NCBI GenBank assembly: GCA_964460035.1
Contig: CAYWPG010000002.1
Coordinates: 1 to 64,000, forward strand
Reading direction: 5' to 3'
DNA length: 64,000 nucleotides
From: CAYWPG01 sp964460035
GTDB lineage: Bacteria > Pseudomonadota > Gammaproteobacteria > Nitrococcales > AK92
Part shown: one piece after another, positions 26,274 through 34,255 of the stretch
Numbering within the stretch: the stretch's first letter is position 1
Layout of the letters: each line of letters opens with the position of its first letter
Notes under the pieces: generated by a model
What the model was told of the DNA's origin: nothing
The model's input: only the letters and a program-made list of their open reading frames with translations
The model's database searches: none
Translations under genes and position numbers: made by a program

Positions 26274-26993
26274 CTAGGCAGGCGTCGGCACCGCCACAGC
26301 CGATGGCGCCGCAAGCGGGGCCGTCACCTCATGAACGTACACCGGGTTCTGACGCAGCAACGGTAACTGGAATCCGTAGCGGTAGATCCTGCCGGCTGGC
26401 TGAAATGCGGCGCGCAAAGCGAAACGGTTCGCCGCGGCATTGTCGGCATGTATATGCGTCAGCAGCTGGCTTAGCCCAAGCCGGCGCGCAACGGCATACA
26501 TCGCCAACTCGAAGTCGACGGCGACATTGCGACGATCCCCGGCGGTGCTGAAGCGGAACAGGTTCTCCACCTGGCCGCAACCGGCCTCCAGCGGGGGGTA
26601 CATTCCCGACCAGCTCGGCAGCCGCGCTATCAGCTCGTGATCCTGCGCGAGCAACAACCACTGAATGCAGATAGGCGTGTCGTCGGCCATCCAGATATAA
26701 GCGCGGCGCAGCCCCAACTCCCAAAAGCGGAAACCCGACACGACCTGGTTGTGCGTGCTGTCAGGGTGTTGCTTCAGACGTTCTATCGTTGCGTCGGTCA
26801 CTTGCTCCAAGTGGACATGGGCGGGCGCCTCAGGCACCTCGGAGAGCACCGCCTGGTAGCGTATCCAGCTCTCGCAGTGGATACGACGCCCCGTCAAACT
26901 CTGCAGCCCACGCATCAGCACCCGCGCAGCGCCAGGCCGCCAGCGATGATGACCGCGATTGGTACTTACCCAGTATGAAGGCGATAAGCTCAT
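26274..26993 (-). CDS. GNAT-like N-acyltransferase, function unknown
   Basis: A 239-residue protein whose C-terminal ~110 residues look like the GNAT fold: FELAMYAVARRLGLSQLLTH, then IHADNAAANRFALRAAFQPA with the typical N-x-A-x-R helix and GRIYRYGFQL. The N-terminal half has WRPGAARVLMRGLQSLTGRR, then VTDATIERLKQH. CoA-loop residues are not clearly canonical, so the acyl donor is uncertain. A hydrophobic signal is absent. No operon partner: a hairpin (27184-27200) lies between it and the divergent DUF2267 gene. Confidence 0.65.
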   Translation of the reverse strand: MSLSPSYWVSTNRGHHRWRPGAARVLMRGLQSLTGRRIHCESWIRYQAVLSEVPEAPAHVHLEQVTDATIERLKQHPDSTHNQVVSGFRFWELGLRRAYIWMADDTPICIQWLLLAQDHELIARLPSWSGMYPPLEAGCGQVENLFRFSTAGDRRNVAVDFELAMYAVARRLGLSQLLTHIHADNAAANRFALRAAFQPAGRIYRYGFQLPLLRQNPVYVHEVTAPLAAPSAVAVPTPA

Positions 26994-27245
26994 GCCAACC
27001 TCCTGTCCAGCACGGCGATAGCGACTTGATCGAACAGCGCGGGAGAGCCTCCGGCGCGGGATGCAACAGCAAAGAAGTAGAGTCTTATTTTGTTCCTAAG
27101 CTGTGGTTCATCTTGATGTGCTTCAAGAGCTATCACTTGCGCCGTGCCGAATCAGGCACCTAAGCATCATCATCGCTTGAATGCGGCCCCTGCGGGGCCG
27201 ACGTTCTTCTCGCTAGCGAGCGGCAAGCAGTAGGAGGACGCCCAC

Positions 27246-27635
27246 ATGCAGCTACACGAATTCATTGGCCGGGTTCAGGAACGCGCGCATCTGCAGGACA
27301 AGGATCAGGCACTGGCCGTAACGCAGGCGACGCTGACCACGCTATGCGAGCGGCTCTTTGGCGAAGAGCCGCGCCATTTGGGCGCGCAGCTGCCGGATCC
27401 GCTGGGAGAATGGCTGGATCGGCAAGGCGCGGGCGAGCGCTTCTCCGCCTCGGAGTTTTGTCAGCGAGTCGCGGATCGCGCCCATGTTGCCAAGCGGCAG
27501 GCGGAGGAACAAACGCGAGCGGTGCTGCAGACACTTACCGATGCCGTCAGCGAGGGTGAGATTCAGGATGTGCTCGGCCAGCTCCCGCACGACTACGATC
27601 GCTTATTCGGCAGCGGAATCGAGCGGCGACACTGA
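27246..27635 (+). CDS. DUF2267 domain protein
   Basis: A 129-residue cytosolic helical protein of the DUF2267 family (function unknown, often found in stress or C1-related loci). It has two similar halves of about 60 residues: LHEFIGRVQERAHLQDKDQA with TLCERLFGEEPRHLGAQLPD, and FSASEFCQRVADRAHV with VLQTLTDAVSEGEIQDVL and LPHDYDRLFG. ATG 27246 has AGGAGG nine bases upstream. The 5' leader includes a GGCCCC/GGGGCC hairpin. Confidence 0.85.
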   Translation: MQLHEFIGRVQERAHLQDKDQALAVTQATLTTLCERLFGEEPRHLGAQLPDPLGEWLDRQGAGERFSASEFCQRVADRAHVAKRQAEEQTRAVLQTLTDAVSEGEIQDVLGQLPHDYDRLFGSGIERRH

Positions 27636-27721
27636 GCGGCGCCCAAAGGCGCGGATCGCGGCTGCATGCTGCGCGGCCGTCGACCGGACCGGATGAGCGA
27701 AAGGGCGACGTTGACGGACTG

Positions 27722-27768
27722 CGAGTCTACAAGCGGCGCCGCAGCGTGCAGCGCAGCTTGCAGACTCG
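27722..27768. terminator. Imperfect inverted repeat between convergent genes
   Basis: CGAGTCT-a-CAAGC-g-GCGC (27722-27739) pairs with GCGC-a-GCTTG-c-AGACTCG (27751-27768), 16 of 18 positions, loop of 11. It lies between the convergent DUF2267 gene and the small membrane protein gene, so it probably ends both transcripts, though no T run is present. Confidence 0.5.
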
Positions 27769-27815
27769 TGTAGTGGCGTGGGTATGAAGGGGGCGCCAGA
27801 GCTAGCGTCACTGGG

Positions 27816-27974
27816 TCATCGCCGCTGCTTCGCAAGCCCGATCAAACCCAGCCCGCCCACCAACGCGGCGATCACCAGAACCCACTCGGACCCTAGCCCG
27901 AGCAAATGGGCGCCGTAGCCGGTCGCGCCCGCAACCAACAGGATACCCAGCAAATAGAACAGTACCTGCACCAT
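27816..27974 (-). CDS. Small two-helix membrane protein, 52 aa
   Basis: Frame from ATG 27974 to TGA 27816. The product is almost wholly hydrophobic: helix one VLFYLLGILLVAGATGYGAH, a short turn LLGLGSE, helix two WVLVIAALVGGLGLIGL, then basic AKQRR, which should place the C-terminus in the cytoplasm. The gene starts 17 bases after the stop of the lipoprotein gene on the same strand, so it is likely its operon partner. No strong SD is seen. The hydrophobic pattern over 52 codons is unlikely by chance. Function unknown. Confidence 0.6.
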   Translation of the reverse strand: MVQVLFYLLGILLVAGATGYGAHLLGLGSEWVLVIAALVGGLGLIGLAKQRR

Positions 27975-27991
27975 GTACCGGCTGCATAAGA

Positions 27992-28567
27992 TCAGCGGAC
28001 CAGGAACTCAAGCAGATTCTGATCTTGCAGCAGTTGCGCGATGGCCTGCTCCAGCGCCGTGTTAATAACGCGCTCGCTCACCTGACGCGAGTCCAGCGGC
28101 CGCCGTTCGGCGTAACGGGCTCGATACTGGCTGCGGTAGCGCCGGCCGGGATCGGCCGAGTCGTTGATCGCCGTCGCTTCCAGCACCGCCACGGCGACGA
28201 ACTCGTTGCCCTCTATGGTGCGCTCCAGCGTGCGCACGTCGATTCGCAGGTTGCGCCGTCCCACAGGCCCTACCAAGGGGCGGAAACCCTGCGCTTCCAG
28301 ACCGCTGCGAACGCTATAGGCAACCACATTGGCGATGTTCTGTTCGGTGAAAATGATCGCGCTGCCGCCCTCCTCCTGCCGAGGACGCCCCAGATGCGCG
28401 CGGCCGCGCTTATCGCCCACCTGCAGACTCAGCCCGCGCCCCTGGCCGAACTCGCTAGCGCTCACCTTGGGCCGGGGGTCGAGGGTAATTTGGTGAGAGG
28501 GAGCGGCACAGGCACTGACCAGCGCGATCAGTCCTCCCACTAGCGCAAGGCGAAAAAAGGTTCGCAT
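27992..28567 (-). CDS. YajG-like lipoprotein
   Basis: A 191-residue lipoprotein resembling E. coli YajG (function unknown). Signal peptide and lipobox RTFFRLALVGGLIALVSAC with the lipidated Cys at 20, then ITLDPRPKVSASEFGQGRGL, GDKRG, and a beta-rich domain with LRIDVRTLERTIEGNEFVAV. It ends QDQNLLEFLVR. Two in-frame ATGs exist; AGGAG lies one base before 28573 and seven before 28567, so 28567 is better. It follows the PHA-synthase-like gene by 74 bp. Confidence 0.8.
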   Translation of the reverse strand: MRTFFRLALVGGLIALVSACAAPSHQITLDPRPKVSASEFGQGRGLSLQVGDKRGRAHLGRPRQEEGGSAIIFTEQNIANVVAYSVRSGLEAQGFRPLVGPVGRRNLRIDVRTLERTIEGNEFVAVAVLEATAINDSADPGRRYRSQYRARYAERRPLDSRQVSERVINTALEQAIAQLLQDQNLLEFLVR

Positions 28568-28641
28568 TCGCATACTCCTTGTAAGGCAGAGATCCGGACT
28601 TTCGATCTTATACCAGGCGCCGTCCGCGAGCCGGACCTTCG

Positions 28642-29706
28642 TCAAGCTCGCCCCGCGTTCCGGCCGGCCGCAGCGTGCAGCCATGCGAAGATTCTCGGCC
28701 AAAGCGTTCGATGGGCCTGCAACCCGACCAGCATCCCCACATGTTGCAAGGCCACGCCGATATCGCCTGAATACTCCAGCACCCGGCGCTGCGCACGCCC
28801 GCTGTACGGCAACCCGAGCACAGACGCCGGCGGCACCAGGCGCGAGCGCGGATCCACCACACAAAGCAGCGCCGCGGCGAGCGCCGATGGCCGCACCGGC
28901 TTACCGTTCAGCACCAGCCGGTTGGAGCAGAAGGCATCCCGCCGATACAACAACTCGACGGTTTCCTCGAACAAACGCCGGCTTAGCGGCTTTTCGTCCA
29001 AGGTCCAGCGCATCACGCGCTGGTGCCGTACCCAAGCCGCCGGCGACAGCCCGCTCAGGATACGGTCCCGCCAACGGCTGCTGATGAAGGCGTCCGGGTC
29101 GGCGGCCACGCTAGCCAGGTTCAGCAGCGAGCCCGGAACGCAATCGGCGTTGCCCAGCAACGCCGCCACTGGCGGCAAAGCCCCCAGCAATGGCGCGAAA
29201 GCGCCGCTGGCAGCTCCGAAGCACACGGGCGAGTCCAGCAGCACCAGCGCCTGTACCGTCTGCGGATGCAGCGTCGCGAACAACGCGGCAAGCGTACCGC
29301 CCAGCGAATGGCCCGCCACGAGCAAGCGCCGGTCGCCGGCATCGGCAACCGCTGCCGCGGCGCACGCGGGCAGCATGACATCGCTGTAGGCGGCAAGCCC
29401 CCGGTCGCGATCGGCGGCGGCAGGCGCAAGCCATTGCAGCACATAGGGCGCAAAGCCAGCCCGCTGAGCATGACGCACCACGCTAACCGCCGGTTCCAGA
29501 TCCCAGATGTAGTGAGCCTTGATCGGCGCGGGTACCAGCAGCAACGGCGGCCGCCCGCGCGCCGAGGGCAAGCGCCACAGCCGTGCAAGTTCTTGTTCAT
29601 GAATCGGCTGCAAAGGGCTGCACTGCGGCCCGAAGCCCAGCTGCTCCAGCCACGCCCCACGCCGCTGCCGGGCCCGATCGTGGGCCTCCAGCCAAGTCGC
29701 GTTCAC
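28642..29706 (-). CDS. PHA-synthase-like alpha/beta hydrolase with a serine nucleophile
   Basis: A 354-residue relative of class III polyhydroxyalkanoate synthase (PhaC). Shared features: PPLLLVPAPIKAHYIWDLEP (as in PhaC PPLLIVYALVNRPYMMDLQP), the Asp in VVDPRSRLVPPAS (D285), and QHVGMLVGLQAHRTLWPRI near the C-terminus with the His322 base, like the PhaC GHIGMMVG-WP pattern. The lipase box is GHSLGG (S134) rather than PhaC G-x-C-x-G-G, so the nucleophile is Ser. It could be a hydrolase, depolymerase or acyltransferase. No phaE, phasin or phaB is near. GTG start 29706, three bases after the cbpM stop. Confidence 0.8.
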   Translation of the reverse strand: MNATWLEAHDRARQRRGAWLEQLGFGPQCSPLQPIHEQELARLWRLPSARGRPPLLLVPAPIKAHYIWDLEPAVSVVRHAQRAGFAPYVLQWLAPAAADRDRGLAAYSDVMLPACAAAAVADAGDRRLLVAGHSLGGTLAALFATLHPQTVQALVLLDSPVCFGAASGAFAPLLGALPPVAALLGNADCVPGSLLNLASVAADPDAFISSRWRDRILSGLSPAAWVRHQRVMRWTLDEKPLSRRLFEETVELLYRRDAFCSNRLVLNGKPVRPSALAAALLCVVDPRSRLVPPASVLGLPYSGRAQRRVLEYSGDIGVALQHVGMLVGLQAHRTLWPRIFAWLHAAAGRNAGRA

Positions 29707-29709
29707 CGC

Positions 29710-30030
29710 CTAGTCTCTCTCGAAAAGACGCTGCCGCCCTAGCAGTTCGCGTGCGCGCTCCAGCTCTTCGAGCAGATCCAGGGCCAAGGCGGCTCCGGCC
29801 AGGTTGACGCGCAGATCGCGTGTCAAACGCAGGGTCGTCTGCATGCGCTTGAGCTGCTCGCCGCGAAAGCGCCACTCGGGAGGATGGCTGCCCTCCGGCA
29901 CCACAACGCCCTCATCCACCAGCTCGATCACGAACTCGGCACTGACACCGAAGCAGCGGCAGACTTCGCCCAGGCCCATCACCAGCGCCTCGTCGAGTAT
30001 CACCCCGGCAATGACGTCACGCTCCGCCAT
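29710..30030 (-). CDS. cbpM: Chaperone modulator CbpM
   Basis: Binds the J-domain of CbpA and blocks its co-chaperone and DNA-binding activity. It has 106 residues of MerR-HTH-like helical fold: LGEVCRCFGVSAEFVIELVD, EGVVVPEG, WRFRGEQLKRMQTTLRLTRD and LALDLLEELERARELL, the conserved terminal leucine-rich helix. It lies one base downstream of cbpA, the standard pair. Confidence 0.93.
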   Translation of the reverse strand: MAERDVIAGVILDEALVMGLGEVCRCFGVSAEFVIELVDEGVVVPEGSHPPEWRFRGEQLKRMQTTLRLTRDLRVNLAGAALALDLLEELERARELLGRQRLFERD

Positions 30031-30031
30031 A

Positions 30032-30958
30032 TCACACCCCTAACGCAGCCCGCGGATTCATCGGCATCTCGGCCGCCATGCGCTCGTACAGCGCTTTCGC
30101 CTGCGGCGTATCCGCCTTCGGCGTAACGATGCGCAGCACTACATACTGATCTCCGGGCGGGTCGCCGGGCAGACCGCGTCCTCGCAGACGCAGCTTGCGG
30201 CCGGTCTGCGAGCCTTGCGGGATGCGCAGCTCCACGGTGCCGCCCAGCGTGGGAACCGTGACGGTGGCGCCCAGCGCTGCTTCCCAAGGCGTGATCGGCA
30301 AGTCGAGAAAAACATCGCGCTGTTCCAGATGAAAGAACGGATGCGGGCGAAACGCGACCTCCAGGTACAGATCGCCTGCCGGCCCGCCGCCTATGCCTGG
30401 CCCTCCCTGGCCAGCGAGGCGGATGCGCTGCCCGGCCGTAATGCCGGGCGGGATGCGCACATTGAGCGTGCGCCGCTGTGGCGGCGCTCCCGGCGTAGAG
30501 GATGGAGCAGTGAAGGTCAGCGTGCGGGTGGCACCACGGTAGGCGTCTTCGAGATCGATTTCGATACGCATCAGCTGATCCTCGCCGGCCATTCGAAAAC
30601 CGCGTCCGCGCTGGCCGGCGCGGCGCCGCCCGAACAACGCCTCGAAGAACTCGCTGAAATCGCCGGCGTCGGTATAACCGCCGCCCGCAAAATCGAACTC
30701 CGCACTCCAGTCCGGTGGCGGCCGGAAGTCCTGCCCCGCCTTCCAATCGGAGCCAAAACTGTCGTATGCCCGACGTTTCTCCGGGTCCTTGAGCACCTCA
30801 TAGGCTTCGCCGACCTCCTTAAAGCGGGCTTCGGCATCGGGCTCTTTGCTGACGTCCGGGTGATACTTGCGTGCAAGGCGCCGATATGCGCGCTTGATCT
30901 CATCCTGCGATGCGGTGCGGGAAACACCGAGGATCTGATAATAGTCCTTGAACTCCAT
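30032..30958 (-). CDS. cbpA: Curved DNA-binding protein / DnaJ-class co-chaperone CbpA
   Basis: Hsp40 homologue: co-chaperone of DnaK and a nucleoid protein. It has 308 residues (E. coli 306). An N-terminal J-domain (1-70): DYYQILGVSRTASQDEIKRA, with HPD in KYHPDVSKE. Then a Gly/Phe-rich linker (FDFAGGGYTDAGDFSEFFEA) and two C-terminal beta domains (RTLNVRIPPGITAGQRIRLA, ALGATVTVPTLGGTVELRIP). No zinc-finger domain, as expected for CbpA. ATG 30958 after GGGAG; the longer frame to 31096 is not supported. First gene of cbpA-cbpM-hydrolase-lipoprotein-small membrane protein. Confidence 0.95.
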   Translation of the reverse strand: MEFKDYYQILGVSRTASQDEIKRAYRRLARKYHPDVSKEPDAEARFKEVGEAYEVLKDPEKRRAYDSFGSDWKAGQDFRPPPDWSAEFDFAGGGYTDAGDFSEFFEALFGRRRAGQRGRGFRMAGEDQLMRIEIDLEDAYRGATRTLTFTAPSSTPGAPPQRRTLNVRIPPGITAGQRIRLAGQGGPGIGGGPAGDLYLEVAFRPHPFFHLEQRDVFLDLPITPWEAALGATVTVPTLGGTVELRIPQGSQTGRKLRLRGRGLPGDPPGDQYVVLRIVTPKADTPQAKALYERMAAEMPMNPRAALGV

Positions 30959-31174
30959 CGCGACTCCCTCTCCAAAGAGAGGCGCTACCACCCCTCTCCT
31001 GTCCCAATCCATGGCGGTAGCGACCGGCCCGCGCAAGCGCGTTCGCGGCAGCGCGCGTAACGGCCGCTTACTCCCGCCCCTCATCCGGCGCGCCAAGGAC
31101 CTGCCCCGTACTGCTTGAAACCGCCTGGCAGCGGCCTAAGAGTCGCTGTGTATAAACAAATAGGAGTACTCGCA

Positions 31175-31582
31175 GTGGAAGCGAAAGCCGTCAAACAACG
31201 CCTTCAAACTCACCCGGAAACGCTGCCTCAGCTCGACGACGTCAGCACCTGCATCGCGGCGACGCTGAATTGTGCGCAAAGCTGCGCTACCTGCGCCGAC
31301 GCCTGCCTGGCCGAAGAGCACAGCGAGGGGCTGGCCCGCTGCATACGCCTTAACCTCGACTGCGCGGACGTTTGCGAGCTGACCGGCCGCATGCTCTCGC
31401 GTCAGTACGAGCCCCAGATGCAATTGCTGCGGGGCGCCATCGAACTGTGCAGCAAAGCCTGCGACGTATGCGCGACCGAATGCGAAGCGCATGCCGGCAC
31501 GCACGAGCACTGCCGCCTGTGCGCCGAAGCGTGCAGAAAGTGTCAGCAGGCCTGTAACGCGCTGCTGGCGGCGTTGGCGTGA
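31175..31582 (+). CDS. Four-helix-bundle copper-storage protein, Csp3-like (DUF326)
   Basis: A cytosolic Cys-rich protein likely to store Cu(I). It has 135 residues with 17 Cys, many in CxxxC spacing along helices: STCIAATLNCAQSCATCADA, ARCIRLNLDCADVCELTG, ELCSKACDVCATECEAHAG, and EHCRLCAEACRKCQQAC. No signal peptide, so the Csp3 rather than Csp1 type. The frame extends to an ATG at 31115, but the GTG at 31175 has AGGAG eleven bases before it and fits family length; the start is not certain. Divergent from cbpA. The stop overlaps the next gene. Confidence 0.85.
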   Translation: MEAKAVKQRLQTHPETLPQLDDVSTCIAATLNCAQSCATCADACLAEEHSEGLARCIRLNLDCADVCELTGRMLSRQYEPQMQLLRGAIELCSKACDVCATECEAHAGTHEHCRLCAEACRKCQQACNALLAALA

Positions 31583-33099
31583 TGCAGGCCGCGCCGCTCC
31601 TGCCAGGCGGTCCGTCGCTGTGGATGGCGACCAGCGAGCAGGTCCAGTATCCTCCATTGACCCAGAGCCTGACCGTAGACAGCGTGGTCGTGGGCGGCGG
31701 TGTTACCGGCCTGACCACAGCGTACAAGCTGGCGCGCAATGGCGTGCGCGTCGCCGTTATCGAGGCGCGGCGCATAGGCGGCGGCACCACCGGCTACTCG
31801 ACGGGGAATCTATACGCCCCTGTGAGCGCTTCGCTCTCTAAAATCGCCCGCGTATGGGGCGACCGGGTCATGCATCAGGTGGTGCAAGCGCGGCGGCACG
31901 CGATCGAATTCATAGACGCCACGGTGCGCGAGCACCAGATCGATTGCGGATTCACGCGTTGCCCGTGGGTGCTGTTCTCGCCCAGCCCCGGCGAGCAGGA
32001 AGACCCCTTGCTCGGCGAATACCAGGCGGCGCTCGATGCAGGCCTGCCCGCCACCCTGATCGGCGCCGCGCCGCTACCCTTCGCCACGGGTCAGGCCCTG
32101 CGTATCGACGACCAGGCGCAGCTCAACCCGTCCCGCTATGCGCAGGGCCTGGCAGCAGCGATCCAAGCCCACGGGGGACGGATCTTTGAACAAAGTCCTG
32201 TGCGCAGCATAGACTCCGCCACGGGCGTGATCGAAACGGCATCGGCCTCGGTCCGCGCCGGCAGCATCGTGGTCGCCACCCACACACCCAAGGGCTTAAG
32301 CCTGCTTCATACGGAGCTAGGACCTTATCGGGAGTACGCCATTGCCCTGCGTTTGCAAGGCGAGAACTACCCGCAGGGAATTTTCTGGCAGCTGGGGGAG
32401 AAACGAACGCTGCGCTCCTATAGCGACGGCCACCATCGGTATCTGGTAGTCGTCGGCGAGAAGCATAAAACGGGACAGGAACCCGGAGCCCGGCGGCGGT
32501 ATGCGCGCTTGGAACAGTACGCCCGCCAGCGTTTCCCGGTAGCGGAGGTAACCCATCGCTGGTCGGCCCAGAGCTATCGTCCGGCCGACTTACTCCCTTA
32601 CATAGGCCGTGCCTCGCATAAGGGTTCCCTTTACTACGCGACGGGATTCTCCACCGATGGATTAGTGTTCGGCACGGTGGCAGGACTGCTGATCGGCAAC
32701 CAGATCTGCGACGAGTCGGACCCGCTTGCCGAGCTGTTCGACCCCAAGCGCTTCACGCCGCTAAAATCGGCCGCCAATTTCGGCAAGGAGAACGCCAACG
32801 CGGCCGCGCACTTCCTCAAAGACCGGCTGTTGGACGGTAGCGTCGAGAAACCGGAGCAGATTCCCCCTGGCGAGGGCCGGCTGCTGCAGCGCGATGGCGA
32901 GAGGCTGGCGGTTTATCGCGACGAGCACGGCAACAGCCATGCCTTATCCGCGGTATGCCCGCACATGCGCTGCCTGGTGCACTGGAACAACGCCGAGAAA
33001 ACCTGGGACTGTCCCTGCCATGGCAGCCGCTTCACCCGCGACGGCGCCGTCATCGAAGGCCCGGCCCTGGAGCCGCTATCCCCGCGCCGCCTGGACTAA
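31582..33099 (+). CDS. FAD-dependent oxidoreductase (DAO family) fused to a Rieske domain
   Basis: A 505-residue two-domain redox protein. N-terminal DAO-type FAD domain (~30-385): dinucleotide motif VVVGGGVTGLTTAYKL, GGGTTGYSTGNLY, and the C-terminal FAD contact YATGFSTDGLVFGTVAGLL. C-terminal Rieske domain (~430-505): CPHMRCLVHWN and DCPCHGSRFTRDGAVIEGPA, giving the C-x-H / C-x-x-H [2Fe-2S] ligands. The substrate is unknown; family members include putative amine oxidases. The ATG overlaps the Csp TGA (TGATG), and an in-frame GTG sits at 31579, so translation is coupled to the copper-protein gene. Confidence 0.92.
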   Translation: MQAAPLLPGGPSLWMATSEQVQYPPLTQSLTVDSVVVGGGVTGLTTAYKLARNGVRVAVIEARRIGGGTTGYSTGNLYAPVSASLSKIARVWGDRVMHQVVQARRHAIEFIDATVREHQIDCGFTRCPWVLFSPSPGEQEDPLLGEYQAALDAGLPATLIGAAPLPFATGQALRIDDQAQLNPSRYAQGLAAAIQAHGGRIFEQSPVRSIDSATGVIETASASVRAGSIVVATHTPKGLSLLHTELGPYREYAIALRLQGENYPQGIFWQLGEKRTLRSYSDGHHRYLVVVGEKHKTGQEPGARRRYARLEQYARQRFPVAEVTHRWSAQSYRPADLLPYIGRASHKGSLYYATGFSTDGLVFGTVAGLLIGNQICDESDPLAELFDPKRFTPLKSAANFGKENANAAAHFLKDRLLDGSVEKPEQIPPGEGRLLQRDGERLAVYRDEHGNSHALSAVCPHMRCLVHWNNAEKTWDCPCHGSRFTRDGAVIEGPALEPLSPRRLD

Positions 33100-33114
33100 G
33101 CGGCACGACTCGCT

Positions 33115-33507
33115 TTACAAGGTCGGGGGAGGCGGCTCCCGCCTCTCCCGCTCCGACTGGGCCTCGAAGGTGCGTACTGCCGTGGGGTTGGCCTGCAAGC
33201 GCTCGAAAGGAATCGGCTCCCCCGTGTCCACGCATATGCCGTAGGTGCCCTCGCGCATTCGCACCAGCGCCGCCTCCACCTCGTTCAGCTCCTGCACATG
33301 GCGGTCCAAGGTTGCAAGATTGAGATCGACCAGCAGGGAGGCCACCGACTCTTCCTCGGCGTCATGCACCTGACCGGCCAGTTCCACGAACTGCTCGTTT
33401 TCCTGTTTGAGCAGCTCCTGACGAATTTCCTCCCGCAGCTCCGTATAGCGTTCCCACAATGCGCTGCGCAATTCGCTGAGCTGTGCATCCGTCAGATGCG
33501 ATTGCAT
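33115..33507 (-). CDS. TraR/DksA-family protein with degenerate zinc site
   Basis: A 130-residue relative of DksA, an RNA-polymerase secondary-channel binder. N-terminal helical hairpin: LSELRSALWERYTELREEIR, RQELLKQENEQFVELAG, with an acidic tip region HDAEEESVASLL. C-terminal zinc-finger region: GTYGICVDTGEPIPFERLQA, then NPTAVRTFEAQSE. Of the four zinc Cys only C92 remains; the others are T95, T113 and A116. The layout C-x2-T-x17-x-x2-A resembles Pseudomonas DksA2, with one further Cys lost. It has ATG 33507. Whether it binds RNA polymerase is inference. Confidence 0.85.
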   Translation of the reverse strand: MQSHLTDAQLSELRSALWERYTELREEIRQELLKQENEQFVELAGQVHDAEEESVASLLVDLNLATLDRHVQELNEVEAALVRMREGTYGICVDTGEPIPFERLQANPTAVRTFEAQSERERREPPPPTL

Positions 33508-33666
33508 GGATCTCTCCTGGACTGACACATAGGCGCGGCACAGTCCGCCACCTTGTCGAGACATCAGGTCAGTACGCCCCAGTGTCAACGTACGCACGCG
33601 CAGCGTTTCACGCTCTTGCCCGCCGCTTGGCGGTATGGTGGCGAGAACACCGGTCGAGGAAGGATC

Positions 33667-34068
33667 ATGAGCGGGTTCGAAACTGCTATAGCGGCTGCCC
33701 TTGCCGCCCAGCCGCAGCAACGGCTGTTGCTGTTGTTCGTGCGCGCCGTTCCAGCCGAACCGCATGCGGCATACCACTTCGCCGGCGCACGGCTACAGCC
33801 GCTGGTGTCGCTGGATAAAGTGCTGACCAAAGAGCTGTGTTTCGCCGAGCTCGCCGCCGAAGCCGACAGCATCGACGATCGTTGGGACTTCGTGCTGATC
33901 GCCGGATTGTCCAAGCACGACGGCAGCCTGCCCTCTTCCAGAGAAGCACAGGATCGCTTGCACCAACGCACCGAAGCCGCCTTGGTCGACGGCGATTTCA
34001 GCCGCTTCCTGGCATTGGATCGCAACGAGCGGCCATTGGTGTTACGCGCTGAACGGCGTCTGCATTAA
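33667..34068 (+). CDS. Small protein of unknown function, 133 aa
   Basis: It resembles a widespread group of ~130-residue proteins often misnamed ribonucleotide reductase subunit alpha in databases, judging from LVSLDKVLTKELCFAELAAE, DDRWDFVLIAGLS and FSRFLALDRNERPLVL. No catalytic motif and no membrane segment. ATG 33667 follows GAGGAAGGATC. Divergent from the DksA-like gene with about 160 bp between, so they could share regulation. Confidence 0.75.
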   Translation: MSGFETAIAAALAAQPQQRLLLLFVRAVPAEPHAAYHFAGARLQPLVSLDKVLTKELCFAELAAEADSIDDRWDFVLIAGLSKHDGSLPSSREAQDRLHQRTEAALVDGDFSRFLALDRNERPLVLRAERRLH

Positions 34069-34255
34069 GAGTTTCCATGCAGACTTAGTCCGCTGGAGGC
34101 GGGGATATGCTGGTGCGGCGAAATGCCCGCAACAGCTACGGGGTACTGGCGAATTCCTCGGGCGCTCACGACCGGGCAAATCTCGCAGGCTACCTCTGCC
34201 CACCGCCGGCGTCGTCCCAGCTTCGTTGTTCGGCACGTCCCTGTGCCGCCGGGAT
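34069..34255. other. Intergenic segment between convergent genes, no feature seen
   Basis: 187 bases without a supported gene, located between the small protein gene and the end of lon. No obvious hairpin with a T run was found. Confidence 0.5.
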
